DNA of 64,000 nucleotides, from positions 62,001-126,000 of the forward strand of contig JAHBVX010000007.1 of NCBI GenBank assembly GCA_019637295.1. The letters are read 5' to 3'. Source of the stretch: Polyangiaceae bacterium (lineage in GTDB: Bacteria; Myxococcota_A; Polyangia; Polyangiales; Polyangiaceae). Positions 18,001 to 25,776 of the stretch are shown here, in pieces. The notes beneath the pieces are model-generated. The model had not been told where the DNA came from. It saw only the letters and a list, made by a program, of their open reading frames with translations, and did not search any database. Position 1 is the stretch's first letter. Every line of letters starts with the position of its first letter. The position numbers and the translations under genes were made by a program.

Positions 18001-20513
18001 TAGAGGAGGCGCCGCTCAGTCGGCTCATCGGTGCGCTCGGAGAGCTTTCTCGGCGGCTCGACGATGAGCGTCTGAACACGCGTCGCGAGGCCCACTCCCT
18101 CGCGATCGAGCTGTACACGCAGGTCAACTCACGACTCGAGAGGGAGCAGCTTTCAGGAGTGCCGTCTGGGCTCAAGCTCCCGCTGCTTCGCGACCGCAGG
18201 ATCGAGAGCGTCGACCCGGGTGAGGCAGGCGTGGTCGTACTCTTCGACGACGAGCCCGCGCGCGCGCGACACATCGCTGGTCTGGAGCGGGCGTACCGAG
18301 TTCCTGTCGCCCGCGATGCCGCCGTCGACAGGTTGCACGCCCTCTTCTCCCAGTGGTGGGGCGCAGACCGCGTGCTTCGGTCGTCGACGGCCGCTGTCCG
18401 CGTGGCGTTCTCTCCTTCTGCGCCCAATGAGAGCTTCCTGCGGTGGCTTCAGCGCGAGCATCCCCACGTCGAGGTGGCCGCTCACTTGGCGACGCTCCTC
18501 ACGTTCGGCGGTGAGCGCCTGGTCCGCACGGAGCCCGTCAGCCGACAGTGGAAGGCGTACGAGAAGCTCTCGCTGGTGTTCGGGACGTTCGACGACCCGA
18601 CGGTGACGGCGTTCTACGACCGCGCCAATGACCGGCTGTCGGTGTCGGTGTCGCTCGACAAGTTCGATGTTCTCGCAGCGACCTGGGAACTTGCCGGTGC
18701 GCGGTCTCGAGATCTCTGGGCCGGATATGCCAACGCCCTTCGAACCGGGACCACCCACGCCTTCCTGCTCGAGCGCGAGATCCGAGAGGATGTCGAGGTC
18801 ATCGACGTCGCCGACGCTGCTGGCCTCAATCGGGCGATGAGCGTGAAGGCGCTGGCTCCCGCGCTGCTCGCGGCGCGGTGCCACTTCGTTCCCGGCACGA
18901 CGCTCGACGATGCCGCCGACTGGCTTTCAACCATCGGCGATCGTCCAGACGACGTGGCCCTGGCTCTCGGTAGGGACGACCTCGCAGCGATCCTGACGAA
19001 CGCACTTGGTCAACGCTCGCCCGAAGGGGAGATTCAAGTCGTCCGACACCTCGGCGTTCCGTGGCCCCTGTGGCAAGAGGCCCTGGTCCGGCGCGACGGG
19101 GAGCGGTACGTCTTTCGAGAATCCGCGCAGCGCTTCCGACGTGTTCGCGAACACCTCGTCGCCATGGCGCGGGAGATCGGTGCGCGTGAAGCCAACGTCG
19201 ACTTGGACGCACTCTCGATGGCGCTCGCCTCGATCGCTGCCACTCCGGCCCCGGACACCGTGCAATTCGTGCCTCTCGATGAGGCGAAGGCGGATGAGAC
19301 CGCGCTGGAGGTCGTGCGAGACGCGGTCGTGACGGTCGATCTGGTGAGTCGCGGATTCGCGGAACTGCCCGCGCTTCCTTGGCGACTGGACGATGAACTG
19401 CCCGTTCCCGAGAAGAGCGCTACCCAACGCGGCGTTCGCCTGTTCCGAGACGCTTCAGCTTCCGCACGCGAGTCCGACGCGACCACCTCGGTGAACGCTG
19501 TCGTCAACGTGGCCGTGCGCGTGGCAGCGACTGTCGACGAGACGGTGGACGCGTCTGCGATCTTGGGTGACACCAAGCTCGCGGCGCGCATGCGCGGCGA
19601 GTGGGCCCACGTGTACTCGGCGCTCTTGCTGCTGCGTCCGATGATCGAGAAGGCGGCCCCGGAGACGACCAAGAAGCTGTCGGCGGCTCATGCGTTTCGC
19701 GACCCGACTACATACGCGCGGCTCGTCCAGAGCATCCCTGACCTCCCGCGCGCGGAGCGCGACGTTCCGCAGCCGAAGCAGTCGGTGCTGGGGCAGGAGT
19801 TCACTGCGAGCGAACTGCGCGCTGACCTTGCCGCTGGAGCGACGGGAGCTCTCGGGGCGAAGCTCGCCGCTGCAGCGGCACGCGGCCTTGATCCGGCACT
19901 CCTGTCCGCCTCGCGAAGTGCTCTGCCGCCTCCCGGCACGCGCGCAAAGGGCGGCGGAGGTCGCGGCGGTGGCGGCGGCACCTCCACCGGACAGCAACGC
20001 CGGGAGCCTGAACTCATCGGCGACCTCGGCGAGGCGTTGGTTCATGAGTGGCTTGGCTCCGTGCTCGGTGCGGAGTACGGGCCCGACTGCTGGGTGTCGA
20101 AGTCACGCGAGCGCTATGGCCTGCCTCCTGGCAACGATGGGCTAGGGTTCGACTTCAAGGTTCCCGATCCGAAGGGGGCGCTCTTCGGCACGTCAGCCGC
20201 GTCGGTGCAGATCGAGGTCAAAGCGACCAGCACGGACGGGAGCGGCCCGTTTCCCATGTCGCGCGCGGAGTGGGAGGAGGCGCGCCGATGCCACGTCGAG
20301 GGCACCGAGGGCACCGAGCTCTTCGTGATCGTCCGGGTGTTCGACGTCGATACCGATCCGAGGATCGGCGATGTCATCGTCGATCCGTTCGCAGCCCACG
20401 GGCGTGGTGAGATTCGGCTCGCCGATCGCGACCTCTGGGTGACCGTTGCGCCGCCGCAGATCGCTGTGGAAGAGGAAGAAGCAGACGATGAGCGCGACGA
20501 CGACGAGCTGTGA
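15060..20513 (+). CDS. NO VEIN/sacsin-like GHKL ATPase with C-terminal DUF3883 nuclease-like domain
   Basis: The product has 1817 residues. The N-terminus is a GHKL (Hsp90/histidine-kinase type) ATP-binding domain: N-box ELLQNANDQ 54-62, SNGG 85-88 and glycine loop GNKGVGFK 113-120. The C-terminus (about 1654-1800) matches the NO VEIN C-terminal domain (DUF3883), with GDLGEALVHEWL, Asp1698 in GFDFKV and Glu1719-x-Lys1721 in IEVKATS, a PD-(D/E)XK-like core. A Gly-rich linker at about 1630-1640 joins it to a long, poorly conserved middle. The tail is very acidic. ATG 15060 is chosen for its ATGA overlap; TTG 14904 would lie inside the helicase gene. The likely role is ATP-gated recognition and cutting of foreign DNA (inference). 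Confidence 0.8.
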   Translation: MRDDVVVPSELRALWRQRAEVLATNVASGGREHREIAHAAALIRQDYHDRFLVELLQNANDQALVGGVHDSTVVIVRTTQFLAVSNGGQAVTARNLERLSSLADSDKTGVLVGNKGVGFKAVYQVTDAPEVYSASSEPASGSIFTNFGVGIALEQHPFEQRVLRAAVEDDVRTFFRENAGLAQTLTSRGIEDPLAAVRPEFERVAGFKFPLARDARDLDARLDDLRIPEGERDAIRTLVVVPLRDHKASDDVEGAIDRLVGDEDESEAGQAELALLFLMGVSRIVVIDRVRDAQWTFARATDDGTPTIATITATTPNAAERVARFWTLRRDALSCDASVSTERRRVVQDALREFCLEAWKDDDPLPVTIALPMPTADQIGPLGPPGRFCLGLPTQQPTGLPVHVDARFFATISRTGLDFALPYNAMLLDVTTELVGDLLGTLRDSPRIEERRAVTLALHRTAGALADRVFAAEGVADGEVVLAWAGTSFLPRTECRLPSDAERALLGFVRDALAQLGEVGALPEEGLLVHAASVLDSIGLPPLAASPHPWLERADETSVVERAARHHRADGPSYWEGFANTLLDCFEVVELQEQAWLPVGTKELAAPSQRVFLPTSGDMQGDDEEVANVPPRVAAMIRLLDGSALHIREDGRVLTKLASRLDQEKLVRRPRKTELLEEALFPALSSAAEQDDDIAFELFVQAVIWIASMRDLSRKKLDCSEAYVPIVDEQGDLVWSLAGVSYLGEGWGLPQEHERLLAAAYPGGRLVPFGQLRERFGLAEDAVTSWRTAVEVMGVHRLPRVVSYSERQAPLVSYNGNLQVVGTPTLTGGENSALDKIYQKYVQHLAATNSTRWTHRLPHDVSDVFWIDDLELATRREAIVDLVLGHHEQYVQRLSVSLGRAGQGPWSTVSVMWVFALSALGWPVLPGEQGVGMKPVRVSAKQLWRLPDGARRALYAQMLNVVPHGLAGASRLLGAIGVPSVEEAPLSRLIGALGELSRRLDDERLNTRREAHSLAIELYTQVNSRLEREQLSGVPSGLKLPLLRDRRIESVDPGEAGVVVLFDDEPARARHIAGLERAYRVPVARDAAVDRLHALFSQWWGADRVLRSSTAAVRVAFSPSAPNESFLRWLQREHPHVEVAAHLATLLTFGGERLVRTEPVSRQWKAYEKLSLVFGTFDDPTVTAFYDRANDRLSVSVSLDKFDVLAATWELAGARSRDLWAGYANALRTGTTHAFLLEREIREDVEVIDVADAAGLNRAMSVKALAPALLAARCHFVPGTTLDDAADWLSTIGDRPDDVALALGRDDLAAILTNALGQRSPEGEIQVVRHLGVPWPLWQEALVRRDGERYVFRESAQRFRRVREHLVAMAREIGAREANVDLDALSMALASIAATPAPDTVQFVPLDEAKADETALEVVRDAVVTVDLVSRGFAELPALPWRLDDELPVPEKSATQRGVRLFRDASASARESDATTSVNAVVNVAVRVAATVDETVDASAILGDTKLAARMRGEWAHVYSALLLLRPMIEKAAPETTKKLSAAHAFRDPTTYARLVQSIPDLPRAERDVPQPKQSVLGQEFTASELRADLAAGATGALGAKLAAAAARGLDPALLSASRSALPPPGTRAKGGGGRGGGGGTSTGQQRREPELIGDLGEALVHEWLGSVLGAEYGPDCWVSKSRERYGLPPGNDGLGFDFKVPDPKGALFGTSAASVQIEVKATSTDGSGPFPMSRAEWEEARRCHVEGTEGTELFVIVRVFDVDTDPRIGDVIVDPFAAHGRGEIRLADRDLWVTVAPPQIAVEEEEADDERDDDEL

Positions 20514-20577
20514 GAAGCAAGGACCTTCAACGCGGGCGCCTCACGGTCTCAGCATCTGCGATCGCGTCTCGCGCTTC

Positions 20578-21735
20578 GTGTCGCTGGCCGGCCGCGCGCT
20601 GGAATTCGCCGCGTACCACGCGCTGCTCTCCACGGTGGACCGTGTCTCGCGCCTCCCGCGCAACACGACCGTGCCCGAGGCGATGCGCCTGTACCGCGAG
20701 AACATCGCGCTGAAGGCGCAGCTCGACGCGCTCGAGGCCGAGCTGGCCCAGCGCACCAAGCCCGCGCCGGTGCCGATGGCGACACGCGCGTCGCAGGTCT
20801 TCGCGTACTTCCTCACGCGCGGTGACGAGCCCTTCCAACGCTACTTCCTTTCCGCGTCGATGAGCACCGTGAAGCGCTGGGCGACGCGGTTCCGCTCGCT
20901 CTTCCGACGTCGGAACGTCGGCGGGCGCCCGCCGCTCGACGAGAAGGTCGTCGAGCTCATCGTGACGTTGAAGCGCGAGAGCCCGGCGTGGGGCTGCCGT
21001 CGCATCCGCGAGGAGCTGCGGCGCATGGGCATCCGCGTGAGCGAGCCGACCGTCTCGCGCATCCTTAAGGAGAACGGGTTCTCCCCGCGGCCAGGGCGGA
21101 AGCTCGACTTCGAGCGCGTGAGGTCATCCGCGAAGGACGCGCTCTGGGCGCTCGACTACTTCGCGGTGCAGACGGCCAAGGGCGTCTGGCTGCAGGCGCT
21201 CCTCATCATCGACGTTCACACGCGCGAGCTGATCGACCTGCGCGTCCACGACGGCTGGGACGTCGACTCGGTGTAGACCATTCGCATGTTCAACGAGGCC
21301 TGCGCTCGCGAGAAGCGCACGCCGAAGGCGGTGGTTCATGACCACGGCGCGCACTTCTTGGGGCAGTTCGAGCGCCAGATGCGCGTGCTGGAGATCGAGA
21401 ACGAGCTCACGCCGGTCGGGCTGCCCTCGATGAACTGCTACGCGGAGCGCGCCATCGGCTCCATCCGCCGCGAGCTGCTCCGGCACATCCGCGTGGCCGA
21501 TGCGAAGGAGCTGCAGTTCTTCCTCGACGAGTACCGGCGCTACGCGAACACGGAGCGCCCGCACCAGGGCATCGGCGGGCGCACGCCGGAGGAGCGCTCG
21601 CAGGACGCGCCGCTCGCCGACGTCATCGACCTCGACACGGTCCAGCGGCGGAAGCTCGAGCGCCGCGAGTACGCGCACGGCCTGCTTCGAGGCTACGCGC
21701 TCGCCGAAGACGCCCCGCCGGCCAAGGCAGCCTGA
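20578..21735 (+). pseudogene. Integrase-core (rve) transposase split by an in-frame TAG
   Basis: This is a DDE transposase of the IS3/IS481 superfamily. A helix-turn-helix region (WGCRRIREELRRMGIRVSE) precedes the catalytic core with ALDYF, VVHDHGAHF and a glutamate in MNCYAERAIGSIRRE. NTERPHQGIGGRTPEE is the usual ending. The frame is broken only by TAG at 21274-21276, where a Trp codon is expected (DVDSV-stop-TIRMF), and continues without shift to 21735. The probable start is GTG 20578; ATG 20488 would overlap the upstream gene. I could not define terminal inverted repeats. It is probably inactive. Confidence 0.75.
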
Positions 21736-21977
21736 CCATGAACGCCGCCCACATCACCATCGCGCCCCAGCTCCCCGGACCGCGCGAACGGGCGCCCTTT
21801 GTCCCGAGCCTGCGGTGGACGCCCGGGGCGTCGCGCTCGGCGCGCCACGCGCCAACGTGGGCGCCGTGGTGGCGCTCGTCCACGCTCGCGCTGCTCGTCC
21901 GTGACGCGCTCGCGGAGCCCTTCGACGCGGCCGGCGGGGTTTCTTGGGATCTGGCTGAGGGCGCCCAGGTCGGTCCA

Positions 21978-22023
21978 GGGGGCCGCTCGGGACTCGAACC
22001 GGGGCACGCTACGCTTGGCCCCC
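21978..22023 (-). other. tRNA-3'-end-like element, possible attachment-site remnant
   Basis: On the minus strand GGGGGCC and GGCCCCC form a perfect 7-base acceptor-like stem. Between them is a T-arm-like sequence with the conserved GGTTCGAGTCC core. The D and anticodon arms are missing (only 32 bases between the stems), and the T-stem has two mismatches, so this is not a functional tRNA gene. Such fragments are common where elements integrate into tRNA 3' ends. No integrase is seen in the window. Confidence 0.3.
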
Positions 22024-22034
22024 GCGGTCGTCGC

Positions 22035-22063
22035 GGGACGCTGCGATTTTGCGAACGCGTCCC
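22035..22063. repeat. 29-base dyad, copy 1
   Basis: GGGACGC and GCGTCCC form 7-base arms around a loop containing TGCGA and GCGAA. It matches 22111-22139 at 24 of 29 positions. Confidence 0.55.
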
Positions 22064-22110
22064 AGCGCCCCGCGTGCAAGCCGCTGGATTCGCAATGCGA
22101 ACGGTTTTCT

Positions 22111-22139
22111 GGGACGCTGCGAATCGGCGAATCCGTCCC
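22111..22139. repeat. 29-base dyad, copy 2
   Basis: The arms are GGGACG and CGTCCC, with the same length and core as the dyad 76 bases upstream. Between them a further perfect dyad, TTCGCA-A-TGCGAA, lies at 22089-22101. Confidence 0.55.
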
Positions 22140-22192
22140 GGCTGACCCTCTGGAGAACGTTCGCGAAGGGCTCGGCTAACGGAGCCATTCAT

Positions 22193-22218
22193 GCGGCCCC
22201 ACCCACTCGTGGGGCCGC
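22193..22218. terminator. Strong hairpin, possible terminator
   Basis: GCGGCCCCAC and GTGGGGCCGC form a perfect 10-base stem with a 6-base loop. There is no T-run directly after it. It sits 15 bases before a second hairpin. Confidence 0.45.
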
Positions 22219-22232
22219 GCCAGTTTACAGCA

Positions 22233-22260
22233 GCCCCGGTCGGCAACGGCCGGGGCTTTT
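22233..22260 (+). terminator. Rho-independent terminator
   Basis: GCCCCGGTCG and CGGCCGGGGC pair over ten positions (one G-T) around a GCAA tetraloop, and TTTTC follows. This is a textbook intrinsic terminator on the plus strand, closing the transposase region. Confidence 0.7.
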
Positions 22261-22299
22261 CTTCGAAACGGCCAGTGTTCGCGGGGTTCTGGGCGAGCG

Positions 22300-22580
22300 G
22301 TGATCGCGACGGCGGGCCTGCGTGCGAGCGGGCAGACGCAAAACAGCGTGCTGGAAGAGGCCCTCGCGCGCCAGGTGGGCGAGACCAGTCCTTTGTTCAA
22401 GAAGCTGAGCCCAACCGATAGCGAGGGTCTCGTGAAGACGCTCGAAGAGCAGCTCCGCAAGGTGATGGACGACGGGCATGCCGAGCTCGTGCGTGCGCTC
22501 GATCCCGTGTCGGAGGATGGCGCGGTCTCCCGGTTCCTCACAGTGCTCGCCGTATTGAGGCGTGCCGATGCGGAGCGCGC
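22300..22580 (+). pseudogene. 5' fragment of an unrecognised gene
   Basis: The first 90 or so codons from GTG 22300 read like real protein: helical and charged, with SPLFKKLSPTDSEGLVKTLE and ELVRALDPVSEDGAVSRFL. Beyond about 22580 the frame runs on but becomes the antisense of a minus-strand frame and no longer looks coding. I take this as the front of a gene that has lost its remainder. Function is unknown. Confidence 0.35.
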
Positions 22581-22584
22581 GCGC

Positions 22585-23028
22585 TCAGTCGTCGTCATGT
22601 TCGTCTCCGTCATCGTGCTCCTCGCGATGGTCCCGGCTTCGACCGCGATGCTCCTCGCGCTCGTGCGCCTCGTAGCGCGCGAGCAGGAGCTCGGGCTCCG
22701 CTTGCACGGGGTTGACCGCCGGGAGGTCGGAAGCCACCGGGACCAGGACGACGTTGGCTCCGCTCGATGGCGCGGCCGGCTGGGGCTCGGTCGTATTGGG
22801 GCTCTCCTCGTTCCCGGGGGCCGCCGCGGTGAGCGACGCCTGGTCGCGGGCGGGCACGATGTACCCTCCGAGCGCCGCGGCGGTGACACCCACGGCGACA
22901 CTGAGTCCAGCGTGGTCAGCCGGTGCTCGAGGGGCCATCTGCTGTTCGTGATAACGAAGGAGTTTCAAGAGCTTGGGCGGCCAGAACCTCACATCCGAAG
23001 GACGGCTCCTGACGGGCGCCGCGTTCAT
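22585..23028 (-). CDS. Hypothetical protein downstream of fic
   Basis: This 147-residue frame has a weakly hydrophobic segment (LSVAVGVTAAALGGYIV), a Pro/Ala-rich middle and a His/Asp-rich tail. It starts 92 bases after the Fic stop on the same strand. No family is recognised, and the composition of the tail makes it doubtful as a real gene. Confidence 0.3.
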   Translation of the reverse strand: MNAAPVRSRPSDVRFWPPKLLKLLRYHEQQMAPRAPADHAGLSVAVGVTAAALGGYIVPARDQASLTAAAPGNEESPNTTEPQPAAPSSGANVVLVPVASDLPAVNPVQAEPELLLARYEAHEREEHRGRSRDHREEHDDGDEHDDD

Positions 23029-23119
23029 GGCGCGACGTTTGCGCGACCTCGTTCAGCGGTCGCTCTCGCCCTCGTCGTCGATCGCCTGCGCGACCAGCGC
23101 CTCGATGTCGGCGTGTTCT

Positions 23120-24322
23120 TCAGCGTCGACCGGGGACCTGTGCGCCACCGAGCTCGGTGCCGACGCGGAGTCGATCGAGATAGCTCCGGTACACGAAGGA
23201 GCGATCCCGCTTCTTGCCGGTCGTCTCGACGAGAACGCCCGTGGCCACGAGCAGCTCGACCGCCCGTCCCGCGGTGGGCTTGGTGGTCTCCACCAGCTTC
23301 ATCACCGATGCGACGGTCACGACGGGGTGGCGCGGCAACAGCTCGAAGAGCCGCAGCGTAACCACCGACATCCCCTCGTGCGCGAGCACGCGCGTGCGGT
23401 CCACCGCCACGAGCGCGAACAGCTCCCGTGCGGAGTCTACGGCCTCGTCGGCGATCGTCGCGATGCCGTCGAGGAAGAAGTCGAGCCAGCCCTCCCAGTC
23501 GCCGTCGATCCGGACAGCGTTGAGCCGACGGTAGTAGTCGTCTCGATGCTGCTTGAAGAAGAGGCTCAGGTAGAGGAGCGGCTTGGTCAGCAGCTTCCAG
23601 TGCTCGAGGAGCAGCGTGACCAGCAGGCGTCCGATGCGGCCGTTGCCGTCGAGGTATGGGTGGATGGTCTCGAACTGCACGTGCAGCAGCCCCGCGCGCA
23701 CCAGCGGCGGCAGCGCGTCGTCTGCGTGCAGGTACTTCTCGAGCGCGCCGAGCACCTCGCCGAGCGCCTGCGGAGGTGGCGGTACGTACGCGGCGTTGCC
23801 GGGGCGGCTTCCGCCGATCCAGTTCTGGCTGCGACGCACCTCGCCGGGCAGCTTTTCGGTGCCGCGGACGCCGCGCATGAGGCGCGAGTGCGTCTCGCTC
23901 AACAGGCGCATCGAGAGCGGCAGGCCCTTCGGGTCGCCGAGCTGCGCGCGCGCGTAGGCGAGCGCGTCGAGGTAGTTGCACACCTCCTCGACGTCGGCGT
24001 TTGGCGCGGCGCTCTGCTCGGCGCCGCCCTGGGCCTCGAACGTGAGCAGGTCGACGAGGGTCGCCTGTGTTCCCTCGATCTGGGAGGACAGCACGGCCTC
24101 CTTGCGGACGAACGCGTAGATGAACCAGTCGAGCGAGGGGACCATCTCCCCAGCCAGCTCGAGGCGAACGAGCGCCTGCTCGGCTGCACGGAGTCGCTCG
24201 GCCAAGGCGGCGTCGACGACGATGGGCGGATCCGCGGGCGGCAGCGCGTGCGGGACGAAGGCCGCGACCTCCTCCCCGCCCACGGCGGTCCGCTCGTATC
24301 GTCCGGTGGCTCGCTTGGGCAT
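23120..24322 (-). CDS. Fic-domain adenylyltransferase with built-in inhibitory helix
   Basis: The product has 400 residues. The catalytic Fic motif HPYLDGNGRIGR is at 221-232; this class usually transfers AMP to protein Tyr/Thr/Ser. The inhibitory motif SSQIEG at 79-84 (S-x3-E-G) lies N-terminal, so the enzyme is a class II Fic protein that restrains itself and needs no separate antitoxin. RSQNWIGG and YVPPPP at about 164-184 form the usual target-binding flap. The last 100 residues look like a winged helix. Length is full and no damage is seen. Its role could be stress control or abortive infection. Confidence 0.88.
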   Translation of the reverse strand: MPKRATGRYERTAVGGEEVAAFVPHALPPADPPIVVDAALAERLRAAEQALVRLELAGEMVPSLDWFIYAFVRKEAVLSSQIEGTQATLVDLLTFEAQGGAEQSAAPNADVEEVCNYLDALAYARAQLGDPKGLPLSMRLLSETHSRLMRGVRGTEKLPGEVRRSQNWIGGSRPGNAAYVPPPPQALGEVLGALEKYLHADDALPPLVRAGLLHVQFETIHPYLDGNGRIGRLLVTLLLEHWKLLTKPLLYLSLFFKQHRDDYYRRLNAVRIDGDWEGWLDFFLDGIATIADEAVDSARELFALVAVDRTRVLAHEGMSVVTLRLFELLPRHPVVTVASVMKLVETTKPTAGRAVELLVATGVLVETTGKKRDRSFVYRSYLDRLRVGTELGGAQVPGRR

Positions 24323-24370
24323 GTCGGCTCCGCTCGGAATGCCCGCTTGACCAGGCGCGCAGGCTGGGAA

Positions 24371-24385
24371 AGCCGGCGTTACTAG
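24371..24385. repeat. 15-base direct repeat upstream of fic, copy 1
   Basis: AGCCGGCGTTACTAG is repeated exactly at 24433-24447, 62 bases away, in the fic promoter region. CTAG-type words lie between the copies. It could be an operator pair or the footprint of a small insertion. Confidence 0.5.
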
Positions 24386-24432
24386 GGCGTGGCACTAGAA
24401 ACGGATCCTTTACCAGCTAGCCCTGCTAGTCA

Positions 24433-24447
24433 AGCCGGCGTTACTAG
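24433..24447. repeat. 15-base direct repeat upstream of fic, copy 2
   Basis: This is an exact copy of 24371-24385. Confidence 0.5.
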
Positions 24448-24458
24448 CGATGCCGAAA

Positions 24459-24478
24459 GGCCTCCCGCCGCGGAGGCC
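24459..24478 (-). terminator. Hairpin after the DsbA-like gene
   Basis: GGCCTCC and GGAGGCC form a perfect 7-base stem with a 6-base loop. On the minus strand it is followed by TTTCGG. It lies about 100 bases after the DsbA-like stop and before fic, so it probably separates the two. Confidence 0.45.
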
Positions 24479-24578
24479 ACGCAGCGGGCATGACGCCCTG
24501 CTGGTGCTCTCGGGATCACTGGTCGGGCTCCACGTCGTCGTTGACCAGCACGCGCCAGCGGGGATCGAGGCCTGCGCA

Positions 24579-25403
24579 TCAGCGGTGCGCAGAGGTTGCC
24601 GCCGTTGCGGCGGCATCGAGCGCATCCACGAGCTTCGCTCCCGTCGTGTACCCGACCGCAAGCACGCTGGTGCTCGTCCCGTCGCGGTAAAGGACGGTCG
24701 GGAACGCGCGCACGCCCAGCGCCCGGACCTCCCGGAACTCGACCGCCGTCGCTCTCTTCGCGTCAGGGCGCTCGAACCTCGTCACGAAGGTCGAGAAGTC
24801 GAGGTCGTGCGCGTCGCAGATGCTCCGGTAGAAGGACGCGTCCGTCGGGTCCTCCGCGTCCGCGTAGAACTTCCTCTGGACGGCGGCGAAGACCTCGTAC
24901 GCGTCCGTCGCCGCGCCAGCCCTGTCGCTCAGCATGTCGCGCAGGACCACGAACGCGCGGCACGAGGGCTCCGTGTCGTAGTCGAAGTCTCCGCGGTCGA
25001 GGAAGCGGGTGGAGAAGGGCTGACCCGTGCGCGCGCCGATCTCCTCCCAGTGATGGCGCAGGAAGTCCCTGAACTCATCGGTCCACGCGTCGCCTCCGCC
25101 AGCGCGAAGCCCGCCCACCAGGATACGAAAGGGGATTCGTCGCGCCGACGCCTCGGCCTCGAGCTGGCGAAGGGCGGGCGAGATCCCCCAGCACGCGGAG
25201 CACATCGGATCGCCGACGTAGAGCACCTCACCCCTGGCGCTGTCCGCGCGCGGCTCCGCGTGCCGCGGGGCTGCTGCGACCGGCAGCTCGCACACTCCGG
25301 TTTCGGCATCGCAGAGCGACTCCACGGGGCGGGCCGCTGCTCGCTGCGCGCCGGCAAGATCCGAGGCGTCCTTCGATTCATTCCTGAGGGTGGTGGTCTT
25401 CAT
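24579..25403 (-). CDS. DsbA-family (FrnE-like) thiol oxidoreductase
   Basis: The product has 274 residues. After a disordered N-terminal part of about 60 residues comes a thioredoxin-like fold with the redox motif C-S-A-C in YVGDPMCSACWGISPAL. The usual helical insertion and a cis-Pro segment VRAFPTVLYRDG follow. FrnE-type proteins normally carry CSWC, so Trp to Ala at the third position is a small deviation. No signal peptide is visible, so it is probably cytoplasmic. ATG 25403 is used because the longer frame overlaps the upstream gene. It lies 25 bases after the SnoaL-like gene and is likely co-transcribed with it. Confidence 0.8.
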   Translation of the reverse strand: MKTTTLRNESKDASDLAGAQRAAARPVESLCDAETGVCELPVAAAPRHAEPRADSARGEVLYVGDPMCSACWGISPALRQLEAEASARRIPFRILVGGLRAGGGDAWTDEFRDFLRHHWEEIGARTGQPFSTRFLDRGDFDYDTEPSCRAFVVLRDMLSDRAGAATDAYEVFAAVQRKFYADAEDPTDASFYRSICDAHDLDFSTFVTRFERPDAKRATAVEFREVRALGVRAFPTVLYRDGTSTSVLAVGYTTGAKLVDALDAAATAATSAHR

Positions 25404-25428
25404 GGTCAGCTCCGAGAAATGGGTTTGG

Positions 25429-25776
25429 CTAGAAGCGGATGCCGAAGGGCGCATCGATGACGTAGCGCCACCCACCATCACGCTCGCGACGGACGACGTC
25501 CGACGTGGTTCCGCCGACACCATTCGGCAGGGTCCACTCGGCGAAGACGATCGCGATGTCGCTCTGAACGACGGCGCGTCGGAGCGTCATGGTGATGGGA
25601 CCGGGGAGGCCGAGGAAGCCCTCGAGCGCGGCGCGCAGGCCGCTCGTCGAGACCTCGGCCGTGCCGTCTGCGACGAGCAAGGCGTCGTCGGCGTAGAGCG
25701 CGAGCAACGCGTCGACGTCCTTACGGTTGAAGGCAGCGGCGAAAGCGGCGGGGATGTCTTGGGGGCTCGGAACCAT
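25429..25776 (-). CDS. SnoaL-like / NTF2-fold small protein
   Basis: The product has 115 residues with the cone-shaped NTF2/SnoaL pattern: AFAAAFNRKDVDALLALYADDALL, a central LRAALEGFL helix, and strands ending VIDAPFGIRF. Members act as small hydrolases, isomerases or detoxifying proteins. ATG 25776 gives the family length; the longer frame would run into the divergent LysR fragment. It is transcribed away from that LysR remnant and shares its upstream region, which fits a former LysR target gene. Confidence 0.75.
   Translation of the reverse strand: MVPSPQDIPAAFAAAFNRKDVDALLALYADDALLVADGTAEVSTSGLRAALEGFLGLPGPITMTLRRAVVQSDIAIVFAEWTLPNGVGGTTSDVVRRERDGGWRYVIDAPFGIRF

Larger units (their letters stand above)
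21736..22299. other. Spacer with tRNA-like fold, repeated dyads and hairpins
   Basis: No convincing gene is present in these 564 bases. They hold a tRNA-3'-end-like structure (21978-22023, minus strand), two 29-base dyads (22035 and 22111) and two strong hairpins (22193 and 22233). The dense structure at the right edge of the accessory region suggests a boundary or attachment region. Confidence 0.5.

Noticed and set aside
21978-22023. A true tRNA gene
   Set aside because: Only acceptor and T-arm parts are present; there is no anticodon arm and the T-stem has mismatches.
21738-22145. ORF directly after the transposase
   Set aside because: It is Arg/Pro/Trp-rich without a motif and covers the tRNA-like fold and a dyad; I see no evidence that it is coding.
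24579-25523. Longer DsbA-like frame from 25523
   Set aside because: It would overlap the SnoaL-like gene; the first 40 residues do not resemble a DsbA protein or a signal peptide.
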